From: an uncultured Alphaproteobacteria bacterium
GTDB taxonomy: Bacteria > Pseudomonadota > Alphaproteobacteria > UBA6615
Assembly: GCA_943787445.1 (NCBI GenBank)
Contig: CALSML010000020.1
Location: forward strand, 1 to 64,000
Direction of reading: 5' to 3'
Length of the DNA: 64,000 bases
In this document: in pieces, positions 41,007 to 49,628 of the stretch
Layout: each line of letters starts with the position of its first letter
How positions within the stretch are numbered: position 1 is the stretch's first letter
Made by a program: the position numbers and the translations under genes
Notes under the pieces: model-generated
Seen by the model: only the letters and a program-made list of their open reading frames with translations
Told to the model about the DNA's origin: nothing
The model's database searches: none

Positions 41007-42119
41007 ATGCCCGGTAACGTCGAGAACATTCGCCCCTATCAATCCAGCGCCGGTCGCGAACATCTCGCGCATTACAAACGCCCGGATACGCTGATCATCG
41101 ACATCCATGGTCACATCATGACCGAGGGGATCGATGAAGAGGTCCGCAAATACGTTCCGGCCATGTCTCTCGATGCGGTCAAATATGCCAGCCCGCTGAC
41201 TCGCGAGCTGAACAAGAAGCAGAACGAAGAGCGCCACGAAGAGCTGGTTGGCGTGACCAAGCGCCTCGCCGATATGGACAAGATGTGCGTCGACGTCATG
41301 GCGATCTCGCCCCAGCCGCCGCAGATGCACTATGCCGCCCCGGCCGCTCTGGGCCAGGAAACCTCCCAAAAGGTCAATGACAACATTGCAAACGCTGTCT
41401 CACAGGCCCCCGACCGGCTGATCGGCCTGGGCACCGTGCCCCTGCAGGACACCGACATGGCCCTCAAGGAGCTTGACCGCCTGACCAATGAACTCGGCTT
41501 CAAGGGCATCCAGATCGGCGCCCAAATCGACAAGGACGAACTTTCCGCCGAACGGCTGGAGCCCTTCTGGGCCCGTTGTGAGGAACTGGACATTCCGATC
41601 CTGCTACACCCGACCTCCTTCGCCAGTGAGCGATTTGGCGCCCATTACCTGACCAACATCATCGGCAATCCGCTCGATACGACGGTCGCCGTTCACTACC
41701 TGATCTTCGATGGCGTACTGGCCCGCTACCCGGGTCTGAAATTTGTTGTGGTTCATGGCGGTGCCTTCGTTGCGGCCTATGCCGCGCGGATGGACCATGC
41801 CTGGGGTCAGCGCGAGGATTGCTGCCTGCATATCGACCAGCCGCCGACGAGCTACCTGAAGAACATGTATTTCGACACCACGGTCTTCGCCACCGATCAG
41901 CTGGATTTCCTCGCCAGAAAATACGGCAGCGACAAGATCGTCCTCGGCACCGATTATCCCTTCGATATGGCCGATTACGATCCGACCGAGCACATCATGG
42001 GTCTGGACGGATTTTCGGCGGGCGAGAAGGAAGCCATGTGCGGTCTCAATTCGGCCGGACTTCTCAAGGTCGATGTCAACGATTTCGCCCGTGCCACACC
42101 TCAGGAGAACTGGAGCTAA
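41007..42119 (+). CDS. Amidohydrolase of the ACMSD (amidohydrolase 2) family
   Basis: A 370-residue TIM-barrel metal-dependent decarboxylase/hydrolase related to aminocarboxymuconate-semialdehyde decarboxylase. The metal motif DIHGHIM is near residue 30. PILLHPTS and VVVHGGAFVAAYAARMDHAW supply further metal-site histidines, and LGTDYPFDMADYD supplies the late aspartate. No kynurenine or nitrobenzoate genes are near, so the substrate is unknown. A clear AAGGA ribosome site precedes ATG 41007 and a strong terminator follows. It stands as a single-gene unit downstream of zur. Confidence 0.88.
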   Translation: MPGNVENIRPYQSSAGREHLAHYKRPDTLIIDIHGHIMTEGIDEEVRKYVPAMSLDAVKYASPLTRELNKKQNEERHEELVGVTKRLADMDKMCVDVMAISPQPPQMHYAAPAALGQETSQKVNDNIANAVSQAPDRLIGLGTVPLQDTDMALKELDRLTNELGFKGIQIGAQIDKDELSAERLEPFWARCEELDIPILLHPTSFASERFGAHYLTNIIGNPLDTTVAVHYLIFDGVLARYPGLKFVVVHGGAFVAAYAARMDHAWGQREDCCLHIDQPPTSYLKNMYFDTTVFATDQLDFLARKYGSDKIVLGTDYPFDMADYDPTEHIMGLDGFSAGEKEAMCGLNSAGLLKVDVNDFARATPQENWS

Positions 42120-42151
42120 ATCCACTCCGGAAAAACCTGCAGTTACGAATA

Positions 42152-42178
42152 GGGCGGCCCGATGGCCGCCCTTTTTTT
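42152..42178 (+). terminator. Rho-independent terminator after the amidohydrolase
   Basis: GGGCGGCC-CGAT-GGCCGCCC forms a perfect eight-pair stem followed by seven T. Confidence 0.95.
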
Positions 42179-42318
42179 GTGGGCAACAAAAGTCACTTCG
42201 AAAATTACTTAAAAAACTAATAAATACGATCCTTTTGTGAAACAAATATATATGTATTCGTTCAATAATTATTTTTACCTAAAAATAATATCTCAAATCA
42301 TAATTAGGAAAATACAAC

Positions 42319-42669
42319 ATGGAAATGCCTGAATATATCAAGCCCGGCCTCATGGGCGCGGCCGTAGGTGCGGTCGCCATCGCCATCGTCGGATTCTCGT
42401 GGGGCGGCTGGGTCACCGGCAGCACCGCCAACCAAATCGCCAATGAGCGTTCCGAAGACGCCGTGCTGGCTGCCCTTACCCCGATCTGCGTCCTGAACTC
42501 CTCACGCGACCCGAATATGGAGCAGGTCATCAGCGAGATGAAAGCTGCCCGTGCCTATCAGCGCAGCGACTTCATCGTCAAAGCCGGGTGGGCGACTATG
42601 CCCGGTGCAAGCGAACCCAACCTGCCGCTCTCCCGTGCCTGCGTGCGCGAGTTTCAGGACCGCTTCTAG
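42319..42669 (+). CDS. Small membrane-anchored hypothetical protein
   Basis: A 116-residue protein with one N-terminal hydrophobic helix rich in small residues (GLMGAAVGAVAIAIVGFSWGGWVTG). An outside part follows, with two cysteines (ALTPICVLNS and LSRACVREF) that could form a disulfide. I do not recognise a named family. The upstream 140 bases are AT-rich promoter-like DNA, and a strong hairpin terminator follows, so it is its own transcript. ATG 42319 follows GGAAAATACAAC. The function is unknown. Confidence 0.75.
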   Translation: MEMPEYIKPGLMGAAVGAVAIAIVGFSWGGWVTGSTANQIANERSEDAVLAALTPICVLNSSRDPNMEQVISEMKAARAYQRSDFIVKAGWATMPGASEPNLPLSRACVREFQDRF

Positions 42670-42750
42670 GTTCAATCCCGGGCATCAGAGTGGTGAACCC
42701 GACAGAAACACAGGAACATTCTGTTCCTGTCGCAGCTCCCAGATTAGTTC

Positions 42751-42777
42751 TTAAGGCGACCCCCTCGGTCGCCTTAA
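42751..42777 (+). terminator. Hairpin terminator after the small membrane protein gene
   Basis: TTAAGGCGACC-CCCTC-GGTCGCCTTAA is a perfect 11-pair stem followed by CTTGTTCTT. A second hairpin, ACAGGAACA-TTC-TGTTCCTGT, lies just ahead at about 42710-42740. Confidence 0.8.
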
Positions 42778-43120
42778 CTTGTTCTTACGCAAAAATAGAA
42801 TCTAATAGCCTGATATCATTACGAAAAATATTTCGTAAAATACTATACGTACTACAAGCGGACTATTTTCTGGGTGATCAAAAGCAAAAGTATCGGCGCC
42901 GGTACTTTATCCTCCGTTCACTAAAATACACGGTGGACCAATTCAATGGGGGTGGATCACTATGGCGGACGCGGCCAGATTTCCGATCTCCAGCAGCCCT
43001 GCTATGGGCAGCAGGTGCTCGACATCATCTTCCCGTTCTAGGCGGCGCAGGCAGCAGCACCAAAGAACGGAAGCCGGGCCAGGTAGGCCCACCCGGACAG
43101 GTAGTTCGGGACAGAAAGAA
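42778..43120. other. Non-coding or short-ORF region
   Basis: No convincing gene is seen in these 340 bases. The first part is AT-rich. A 31-codon frame (ATG 42946 to TAG 43041, ending QQVLDIIFPF) is followed by a terminator at 43121, so a very small protein or the tail of a lost gene is possible. A longer plus-strand frame here is low-complexity and lacks a ribosome site. Confidence 0.3.
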
Positions 43121-43153
43121 GGGTCGGTTCCAGGATGGAGCCGGCCCTTTTTC
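43121..43153. terminator. Terminator hairpin, possibly bidirectional
   Basis: GGGTCGGTTCCA-GGA-TGGAGCCGGCCC pairs over 12 positions with two G-U pairs on the RNA, followed by TTTTTC on the plus strand. On the minus strand the sequence after the stem is TTCTTT, so it can also end the 43153-43362 gene. Confidence 0.7.
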
Positions 43154-43362
43154 TATGACCGGCCCAGAACAGAATCGCTAAGAGGTTCGAGAGCCGGGTC
43201 ATCGGCATTCTCAGTCACATTCAGACCGATGATATTGATGTTCTCTCGTTCATGGGCGGGGATTCGCTGATAGAGAAAGGCCAGCGTCGATCTCTGCATC
43301 TCCGATGCGCGGGAAACATGCTTGGCCAACATCTCTTCACGGGTCACCACAGGTACGGACAT
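43153..43362 (-). CDS. Short protein matching the N-terminus of the cupin at 52526 (orphan fragment)
   Basis: A 69-residue frame. Residues about 31-60 (RIPAHERENINIIGLNV and TENADDPALEP) align closely with RLPGHEREIVNVIGMNV and TENTDDPMLEP in the cupin encoded 9.4 kb away on the other strand. After that the cupin continues for about 110 residues with its metal-binding barrel, while this protein stops at DSVLGRS beside a terminator. It is either a truncated paralog or a stand-alone N-terminal module. It lies 23 bases after the acyl-CoA dehydrogenase start-to-stop unit's end, with its own start upstream in the 43363-43386 gap. No function is assigned. Confidence 0.6.
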   Translation of the reverse strand: MSVPVVTREEMLAKHVSRASEMQRSTLAFLYQRIPAHERENINIIGLNVTENADDPALEPLSDSVLGRS

Positions 43363-43385
43363 ATCGAACTCTCCCTCGTACCCAA

Positions 43386-44630
43386 CTAGCGACCCTTGGC
43401 CGCCAGTTCGACGCGGCGTGAGTAGCGGGGATCGCCTCGCTTGATCTCTCCGAGAAGGTTCGAGGCTTTGAGCAACAGCACATCATTCGTGCCATCGGAA
43501 TGAACGAAGCTCAGCCCGTCACGCAGCAGCTTCTCGATGGGGTTCTTTTTCATGTACCCGGTGGCGGCCCACAATTCGAAAGCCTCCATCAGTACCTTCA
43601 CTGAATTCTCCGCTGCGTTCACCTTGCAAAGCGAAGCTGCCACTGCATCAGGTTCCCCCTGCCCTGCCGTCCAGCCGGAATACCAGAGATAGTAACGCGC
43701 AGACTCCAGCAGCATGCGCATACGGGCAAGTCGCTGGGCTTGTATCTGATGCTCGAAGATTGGCTTGCCACCCTGCACACGCTGTTTTGCATATTGCAGC
43801 GTGACGTCATAAGCCCGCTGGGCTACGCCGAGAACCGTGGCGCCGGCCTGAATGTTGGAACCAAATCGGGTAAGCAACGCGCCGAGTTCTCCCAGAGCGC
43901 CATTGGGCGTCCCCATCACATCGGCCTGAGGAATTTCCACATTGTCGAAAATCATGGTTCCATTGGCGACATTACGCTGGCCGAGCTTGTCCCAGATTTC
44001 AGTAACCGAATAGCCGGGCGTGTCAGAGGTCAGCAGGAAACCAGTCATGCTCTTGAGCGGCGGTTTGCGCATATCCGTGCGTGCCATCACATAGATGACA
44101 TTCGCCAGACCGCCATTCGAGATGTACCGTTTCTCCCCGTTCAGAATCCACTTGTCGCCCTTTTTCCTCGCGGTCATCCGGACCCCACCATCAGCCTTGT
44201 TGTAGGGCAGAATCGAGTCACTACCGGACAAAGGCTCCGTGGCAGCCGCAGCGAGCAGACATTCCGGGTCGTCCATCACCCGTGGCAGCCATTTTTTACG
44301 CTGACGGGCCGTTGTCAGATGGCTGATCATGGTCATGATCTTCCAAGTCTGATCGAAGGCGACTGCGATTCCCAGATCGCCATAGGCCAGATTTTCGCCG
44401 ACCATCGACAGGGTCAGCACATCGGCGCCACCGCCACCAAATTCCTTGGGAACTGATAGCGTCCGCAACCCCAGCTTGTCGGCCTTCCGAATCAATTCCC
44501 AATTGAAGGATTTCGCAGGATCGGGCTCGCGATCACCGACCTCGGCGACCGGGATCATCTCTTCAATGGCAAATTTTCGGGCTTTGTCTCGCAGTGCCAT
44601 CTGACGTTTCGTGAGTGAAAACTCGACCAC
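43386..44630 (-). CDS. Acyl-CoA dehydrogenase family protein
   Basis: A 414-residue FAD enzyme of the acyl-CoA dehydrogenase fold. It has an N-terminal helical domain (ALRDKARKFAIEEMIPVA), a beta domain with AAAATEPLSGSDS (FAD/substrate contact) and GEKRYISNGGLANVIYVMART, and a C-terminal helical domain (RVQGGKPIFEHQIQAQRLARMRM). The region where many members carry the catalytic base as YEGT reads FVHSDGTNDV, so Asp or another residue may replace Glu. That leaves the exact reaction open (it could be an acyl-CoA dehydrogenase with changed substrate, or a related oxidase). It is followed upstream by an alcohol-dehydrogenase gene 52 bases away on the same strand, suggesting one short operon. Confidence 0.88.
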   Translation of the reverse strand: MVEFSLTKRQMALRDKARKFAIEEMIPVAEVGDREPDPAKSFNWELIRKADKLGLRTLSVPKEFGGGGADVLTLSMVGENLAYGDLGIAVAFDQTWKIMTMISHLTTARQRKKWLPRVMDDPECLLAAAATEPLSGSDSILPYNKADGGVRMTARKKGDKWILNGEKRYISNGGLANVIYVMARTDMRKPPLKSMTGFLLTSDTPGYSVTEIWDKLGQRNVANGTMIFDNVEIPQADVMGTPNGALGELGALLTRFGSNIQAGATVLGVAQRAYDVTLQYAKQRVQGGKPIFEHQIQAQRLARMRMLLESARYYLWYSGWTAGQGEPDAVAASLCKVNAAENSVKVLMEAFELWAATGYMKKNPIEKLLRDGLSFVHSDGTNDVLLLKASNLLGEIKRGDPRYSRRVELAAKGR

Positions 44631-44682
44631 CTGATTCCTCCTGAAAGATATTGTTCGTTATCGGGTCCTCTGCGAACCCTGA

Positions 44683-45711
44683 TTAGTCGTCATATGTCAG
44701 CGCACCCCGTCCGAGCAGGGTCTCAGCCTGCAGGTCTTCGAACAGGGTTTCCACCTCTGTGAAATGCACGCGCTTGCCGATGGCAGATTTGATCGTTCCT
44801 TTCGCCATCACCTCCATGGTCTCCATCAGTTCAGTGCGTGTCGAATGACGTGAGCCTGTGATGGTCTTCTCGGAGATCAGCAAATCGATGGGATTGATTT
44901 GCACAGTACCGGGCTTGGCGCCAATCACCACGGCTCGTCCGGCTGTTGCCAGTGCCCCGATGGCCGCAGTGAAGCTTTCAGACGCGCCAACATAATCCAC
45001 GGCCGCTTCCACACCCTTGCCATCGGTAAGTTTACGGGTGGCCTCGCCAAGATCATTGACGGCGCGGACATTGATGACCTCATCCGCGCCCCATTTTCTG
45101 GCAAATTCTAGCTTTTCATCGGAAATATCTGCTGCGATCACGCGGGCGCCAAATGCCTTGGCAACCTGAATACCGTGGACACCCACACCGCCACCAGCAC
45201 CGATCAGCAGGACATCATCGTGGGGCGATATCTGCGCGCGCTCCCGCATGCAGTGCCAGTTGGTGTTTACCGCATCAGCCGCGATTGCGGCATCTTCGTA
45301 GCTCAGACCCGACGGAATCGGCAGAAAGTTTCCGGCCGGGAGACAGACATAGTCTGCATAGCCGCCATCAACATGAACGCCCACATAGCCCCCATGGTTA
45401 TCACATAGCGTCTCGCGACCACCATGACACCAGCGGCAATATCCGCAGTTGAGATAGAAATAGACTCCGCAGCGATCCCCGGGTTTGACGTTGGTCACGC
45501 CGTCACCGACCGCGACGATATCCCCACCCAGTTCATGTCCCATGACACGTGGGACCTCACCGCCAAAAACACCCGTCCGCATGGTCACCAGGGTCAGACC
45601 CACACCCGCGGCGCGGACTTTCATGACGGCTTCGCCAGCACCGGGTTCCGGATCAGGTCGCTCTTCGAGCGTAAACGGCTGTCCCCATTCCTTCACGACC
45701 ATCGCGCGCAT
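44683..45711 (-). CDS. Zinc-type alcohol dehydrogenase (MDR superfamily)
   Basis: A medium-chain dehydrogenase of about 342 residues. The GroES-like catalytic domain has the GHELGG motif and a structural zinc lobe CGYCRWCHGGRETLC. The Rossmann domain has GAGGGVGVHGIQVAKAFGARVIAAD (NAD(P)-binding). The position where family members usually have the first catalytic-zinc cysteine (GxCxTD) reads GVGLTLVTMRTG with no cysteine, so the catalytic zinc may be absent or bound differently. ATG 45711 is chosen because GAGGGG stands eight bases before it. Its partner is the acyl-CoA dehydrogenase gene downstream; substrates are unknown. Confidence 0.88.
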   Translation of the reverse strand: MRAMVVKEWGQPFTLEERPDPEPGAGEAVMKVRAAGVGLTLVTMRTGVFGGEVPRVMGHELGGDIVAVGDGVTNVKPGDRCGVYFYLNCGYCRWCHGGRETLCDNHGGYVGVHVDGGYADYVCLPAGNFLPIPSGLSYEDAAIAADAVNTNWHCMRERAQISPHDDVLLIGAGGGVGVHGIQVAKAFGARVIAADISDEKLEFARKWGADEVINVRAVNDLGEATRKLTDGKGVEAAVDYVGASESFTAAIGALATAGRAVVIGAKPGTVQINPIDLLISEKTITGSRHSTRTELMETMEVMAKGTIKSAIGKRVHFTEVETLFEDLQAETLLGRGALTYDD

Positions 45712-45861
45712 GGCGTCACCCCTCACCGTCGGCTTGTCTGCAGGCCTTCGTGTCAGGCCCAATTCAGACAAAAGCTAACAGGTTTCAGGCGCCGGTGAAC
45801 AGACGGACGAACGTAACTTCAAATATGTGAAAGACGGTGAAACAACGGGCACCCCGCACGG

Positions 45862-46281
45862 CTAGTCGTCGCGGTGAGTCTTTTCCATGCGTTCGTGGCG
45901 TTCCTGCGCCTCGATACTCAAGGTAGCAATCGGACGGGCGATCAGCCGTCGAACGCCGATGGGTTCGCCCGTTTCCTCACAATAACCGTATTCACCCATT
46001 TCGATCCGCCGCAGGGCATCATCAATCTTGGATATCAGCTTGCGTTCGCGGTCACGGGTGCGCAGTTCAAGCGCCCGTTCACTCTCAACCGAAGCACGGT
46101 CACCGATGTCGGCTTCCTGTCCGCTCGATGTCTGCATGTTCTGAAGGGTCTGTCCGGACTCGCGAAGAAGTTCACTCTTCCATTCAGTCAGACGCTGCCG
46201 GAAAAATTCCTGCATTATCGAATTCATGAACTCTTCGTCGTCTGTCGGCACATAATCTGGTGATTTCGCTTTTGACGCCAT
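45862..46281 (-). CDS. dksA: RNA polymerase-binding transcription factor DksA
   Basis: A 139-residue DksA/TraR protein that works with ppGpp on RNA polymerase. It has a coiled-coil N-terminal part (FFRQRLTEWKSELLRESGQTLQNM) with the ADIGDRAS-like tip residues, then a zinc-finger-like C-terminal domain YGYCEETGEPIGVRRLIARP. Only one cysteine remains of the usual four, as in many alphaproteobacterial (Cys-poor) DksA proteins. ATG 46281 (MASKAKS) is the start; an upstream in-frame extension looks unrelated. Confidence 0.92.
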   Translation of the reverse strand: MASKAKSPDYVPTDDEEFMNSIMQEFFRQRLTEWKSELLRESGQTLQNMQTSSGQEADIGDRASVESERALELRTRDRERKLISKIDDALRRIEMGEYGYCEETGEPIGVRRLIARPIATLSIEAQERHERMEKTHRDD

Positions 46282-46530
46282 GACGATCTGTTCCCCTGCG
46301 CTTGCCCTGTTTTCGGACAAGCTATTTTGGGCGCGGAATATATGCATCAGAACGCAGTCCGGCAAGCGGGATCACGTGACGAAATTGTGACGAAATCTCA
46401 TTCTGGGAAATATTTAACTAAATGAAAATATTATCACTTCTGAGGAAGCGCTGCACACCGGGTTCACAAATCAAAGACCTAAATCATTGATAACTTTGCC
46501 AACTCAACTCTTGCCCGGAGTTCAATCTCG

Positions 46531-46843
46531 TCAATCAGTCCGGTCTTCGACCACAACGGTCGTCCGCTGATTGGCGCAGACCGGTTCGATCAGACGCAAT
46601 CCGTCCCCAAGTGGAATATTCGCTCCTGAACCGACATTGCCATAGGCGATCCGGGAGAATTGCAGTTTTTCTGATGCGGTTTTCGCGCTTGTCGCGATCA
46701 GTTGCATGCTTTCGCCATCGGGATCATCGCCAAATTCAGTCAGCAATTCGATACCGCTGTTGACGGCGCCCACCGGGCTAATCAGGTCATGACACAACCG
46801 CGAGGCCAGGCTCTGCGACACGCAATTCGATTGTCGGCTCCAT
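46531..46843 (-). pseudogene. chpT: ChpT-like histidine phosphotransferase, frameshifted and truncated
   Basis: It resembles the DHp (four-helix) half of ChpT, which passes phosphate from CckA to CtrA and CpdR. The histidine motif is SLASRLCHDLISPVGAVNSGIELL, followed by SAKTASEKLQFSRIAYG. ATG 46843 follows a good AGAGGAAA site and gives MEPTIELRV, one base out of frame with the rest, so a single indel near 46822 breaks the gene. The second (ATPase-like) half of about 110 residues is missing: the frame stops at VVVEDRTD. It may be a remnant or an N-terminal-domain-only protein. The true chpT may lie elsewhere. Confidence 0.65.
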
Positions 46844-47002
46844 GATTTTCCTCTTGCTCCATGACTGGTCCGCAGTTGACCCGAACACTGCGGCGCAATC
46901 TAATGCGATTCGCACCGTAGCTTCCAAATCAGCCCTATTTCAGCCTTTCCACGTCGCGCCGGGCGCGGCACGGTGTCATCTCACTGGAGTTTGTATCCGA
47001 CG

Positions 47003-48718
47003 ATGAACGCGAAAACCCCGAACGCGAAAACCCCCAAAGAATTTCATCATCCGGGCGAAGGCCGCCGGCGTGCTGTTCCGCACCCGAAGGGTCGCCAGGT
47101 TGATACAGTGGCCGTAGAGGAAATTCAGAACTTGCTCGGCGATGTATCCTTGTCCCGGGATCTGTTGATCGAGCATCTGCATGCGATACAGGACCACTAT
47201 CATGGCCTGGCACCACGGCATTTGGTCGCCCTGGCTGAACTGATGCGACTGTCACTTGTTGAAGTCTACGAAGTCGCAACCTTCTACGCGCATTTCGATG
47301 TCGCCACCGATGACGATGGCAGCATGCCCGCAATCACGGTCCGTGTCTGTGACAGCCTGTCCTGCGAAATGGCTGGGGCCGCTTCGCTTCAAGCCGCGCT
47401 GTCAAAGAACAACGCACAACAGGTGCGTGTCCTGCGCGCGCCGTGCATGGGTCGGTGCGATCATGCCCCGGTTGCGGAGGTCGGTCACAACCACATCGAT
47501 CACGCGACGGTTGAAACCGTGAATGCGGCGATTGCAGATGGGGCCGTTGAGACGATATTGCCGCCCTATCCGATTCTGGAAAACACCCGCCAGGACGGTG
47601 CCTATTCGATCTTCCGCGCCTGCGTGAACGAGAGCCGAAGCTACGAGAGTGTGCGCAACACTATCGAAAAATCGGATTTGCGCGGAATGGGCGGTGCGGG
47701 GTTTCCGGTGGCACGGAAATGGGATTTCGTTACTGCTGAAGATGGCCCCCGCACGGTTGTCATCAACGCCGATGAAGGTGAACCGGGAACCTTCAAGGAT
47801 CGTTGGTTTCTCGAACGCGCAACCCATGGCGTCCTGGAGGGCGCACTGATCGCGGCCTGGGCCGTGGATGCCGAAGAGCTCTGGATCTATCTGCGCGACG
47901 AGTACCCGGCCGCACGGGAAATTCTTCACCGGGAAATTGCCTCTATCGAGGCAGCCGGCGTGATTGGGCCAGGCTTCATCAAGCTTCGGCGCGGCGCCGG
48001 GGCCTATATCTGCGGCGAGGAAAGCGCACTCATCGAATCCCTCGAAGGCAAACGCGGTCTGCCCCGACACAGGCCCCCTTTCGTGGCCCAGAACGGTGTG
48101 TTTGGTCGCCCAACACTAGTCCACAATGTCGAAACGGTATTCTGGATTCGCGAAGTTCTGGAATCCGGTGCGGACTGGTACCGGGATCAGGGCGTGCACG
48201 GATACACCGGTGCCCGCGCCTTCTCCGTTTCAGGGCGGGTTAATGCTCCGGGCGTAAAAATTGCGGCCAATGGCATCACGCTCAACGAACTGATCGAGCA
48301 GTATTGCGGTGGGATGCCGGAAGGGCACAGCTTGCAGGCTTACCTGCCCGGCGGTGCGTCAGGCGGTATTTTGCCCGCCTCCATGGCCGATCTTCCGCTC
48401 GCATTCGGTTCGCTGAAAGAACATGGCTGTTTTGTGGGATCGGGTGCGGTCGTGGTGCTGTCTCAGGAAGACAGCCTGCGCGATGCGGCCATCAACCTGA
48501 TGAAGTTCTTTGAGGACGAGAGCTGCGGTCAGTGCACGCCGTGTCGCGTGGGCACGGAAAAGGCCGTCAAGTTGATGCATGCCGACAATTGGGACGCCGG
48601 ACTTCTGGAAGAACTTTCCGCCGCAATGCGCGACGCCTCGATCTGCGGACTGGGTCAGGCGGCCCCAAATCCGATGGAAAGCGTTCTACGCCACTTTCCG
48701 GACGCCGCGCGCCGTTAG
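47003..48718 (+). CDS. fdsB: NAD-dependent formate dehydrogenase beta subunit, fused NuoE-NuoF type
   Basis: A 571-residue diaphorase subunit that passes electrons from the formate-oxidising subunit to NAD. The N-terminal 160 residues are NuoE-like with a [2Fe-2S] set (CDSLSCEMAG and CMGRCDHAP). The rest is NuoF-like: FMN/NADH motifs RGMGGAGFPVARKW and INADEGEPGTFKDR, GAGAYICGEESALIESLEGKRG, and a [4Fe-4S] set ESCGQCTPCRVGT with ICGLGQAAPNP. In FdsGBA enzymes the NuoE part is a separate gene; the fused form resembles FDH1 of Methylobacterium extorquens, a tungsten enzyme. ATG 47003 (MNAKTP) is preferred over an upstream GTG. fdsA lies 0.9 kb downstream. Confidence 0.93.
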   Translation: MNAKTPNAKTPKEFHHPGEGRRRAVPHPKGRQVDTVAVEEIQNLLGDVSLSRDLLIEHLHAIQDHYHGLAPRHLVALAELMRLSLVEVYEVATFYAHFDVATDDDGSMPAITVRVCDSLSCEMAGAASLQAALSKNNAQQVRVLRAPCMGRCDHAPVAEVGHNHIDHATVETVNAAIADGAVETILPPYPILENTRQDGAYSIFRACVNESRSYESVRNTIEKSDLRGMGGAGFPVARKWDFVTAEDGPRTVVINADEGEPGTFKDRWFLERATHGVLEGALIAAWAVDAEELWIYLRDEYPAAREILHREIASIEAAGVIGPGFIKLRRGAGAYICGEESALIESLEGKRGLPRHRPPFVAQNGVFGRPTLVHNVETVFWIREVLESGADWYRDQGVHGYTGARAFSVSGRVNAPGVKIAANGITLNELIEQYCGGMPEGHSLQAYLPGGASGGILPASMADLPLAFGSLKEHGCFVGSGAVVVLSQEDSLRDAAINLMKFFEDESCGQCTPCRVGTEKAVKLMHADNWDAGLLEELSAAMRDASICGLGQAAPNPMESVLRHFPDAARR

Positions 48719-49065
48719 GATATTGCGTTTTGCGGCACTGACGCCGCATTGTCGTTTCTAGCCTGAGGAAGCCACACACGAACTCGTGTTCCCTCTCCCA
48801 ACGTACTTTCCACATCGATTTCACCGCCATGCGCGGCGACAATCCGTCGACATATCCAGAGCCCCAGACCGGCACCACCATGGCTGCTGGCAAAACTGCC
48901 CTTCGACAGGATTTTTCTGACATCCGTGTTTGGCAAGGAGCCCTTTACGAAAAGTACGGGTTTCTCGAGCAAACCAATGACATGGGATGCTATTCCGGTG
49001 ACGCTCTCAAAAGCGCGGTACAAAGGGGTGTTTTGCGGCACGTCAGCGAATAAACTCACGCGCAA
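48715..49065 (-). pseudogene. C-terminal histidine-kinase ATPase fragment
   Basis: A 116-residue frame whose second half is a histidine-kinase G2 region: GGAGLGLWICRRIVAAHGGEIDVES followed by GTRVRVWLPQ. The first half (VSLFADVPQNTPLYRAFESV and VIGLLEKPVLFVKGSL) is not the usual N- and G1-box sequence, and no DHp or sensor domain exists upstream. It ends against the stop of fdsB on the opposite strand. It is probably the tail of a degraded kinase or response component; a real short protein is less likely. Confidence 0.6.
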
Positions 49066-49139
49066 TTCATTTCATATAGGGACAGGGCGAGGTTAGACCT
49101 CTCCCTGTCCCGCTTTCCAAACTCCGGAGCTTCCAGTAA

Positions 49140-49583
49140 ATGTTTCCCCCTCCCTTCACAAAATGGATGTCTGCGGCGGTCTTCGTTGCGGCACTGGTAT
49201 TGACCATGACCGAGAATTCCGACGCACAAGAAACGATCACGACCTCCAGCGGATTGCAGTATATCGAGCATGAAGTCGGTTCCGGTGACATCGCCAAAGC
49301 GGGCGACACTGTCGATGTCCACTACACAGGCTGGCTCTACAATGACGGTGAAAAGGGCACCAAGTTTGACAGCTCCGTCGATCGCGGCCAGACTTTCTCC
49401 TTCCCGCTTGGCGCAGGTCGCGTCATCAAGGGCTGGGACGAAGGTGTTGCCGGCATGCAGCCGGGCGGCAAACGCACCCTGATCCTCAAGCCCGATCTTG
49501 GCTATGGCGCCAGCGGCGCCGGCGGCGTGATTCCCCCGAACGCGACCCTGATGTTCCACGTGGAACTGATCGCGATCCGGTAA
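49140..49583 (+). CDS. FKBP-type peptidyl-prolyl cis-trans isomerase, periplasmic
   Basis: A 147-residue protein with an N-terminal hydrophobic leader (FTKWMSAAVFVAALVLTMTENSDAQ), so probably exported, and a full FKBP domain. Motifs are GDTVDVHYTGWLYNDGEKGTKFDSSVDRGQTFSFPLGAGRVIKGWDEGVAGMQPGGKR (seen in parts), LGYGASGAGGVIPPNATLMFHVELI. The active-site aromatic and Asp residues of FKBP12-like enzymes are present. GGAGC stands about 11 bases before ATG 49140. It lies between the two formate dehydrogenase subunit genes, all in the same direction, so it probably is cotranscribed with them; a folding role is inferred. Confidence 0.93.
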   Translation: MFPPPFTKWMSAAVFVAALVLTMTENSDAQETITTSSGLQYIEHEVGSGDIAKAGDTVDVHYTGWLYNDGEKGTKFDSSVDRGQTFSFPLGAGRVIKGWDEGVAGMQPGGKRTLILKPDLGYGASGAGGVIPPNATLMFHVELIAIR

Positions 49584-49628
49584 CGCCTCTGGACAGGAGT
49601 GGCGTGCACACGGCACGCTGCCCCAGTC

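Noticed and set aside
42588-43181. A 197-codon plus-strand frame over the intergenic region
   Set aside because: It starts inside another gene, crosses two terminators and has no family resemblance.
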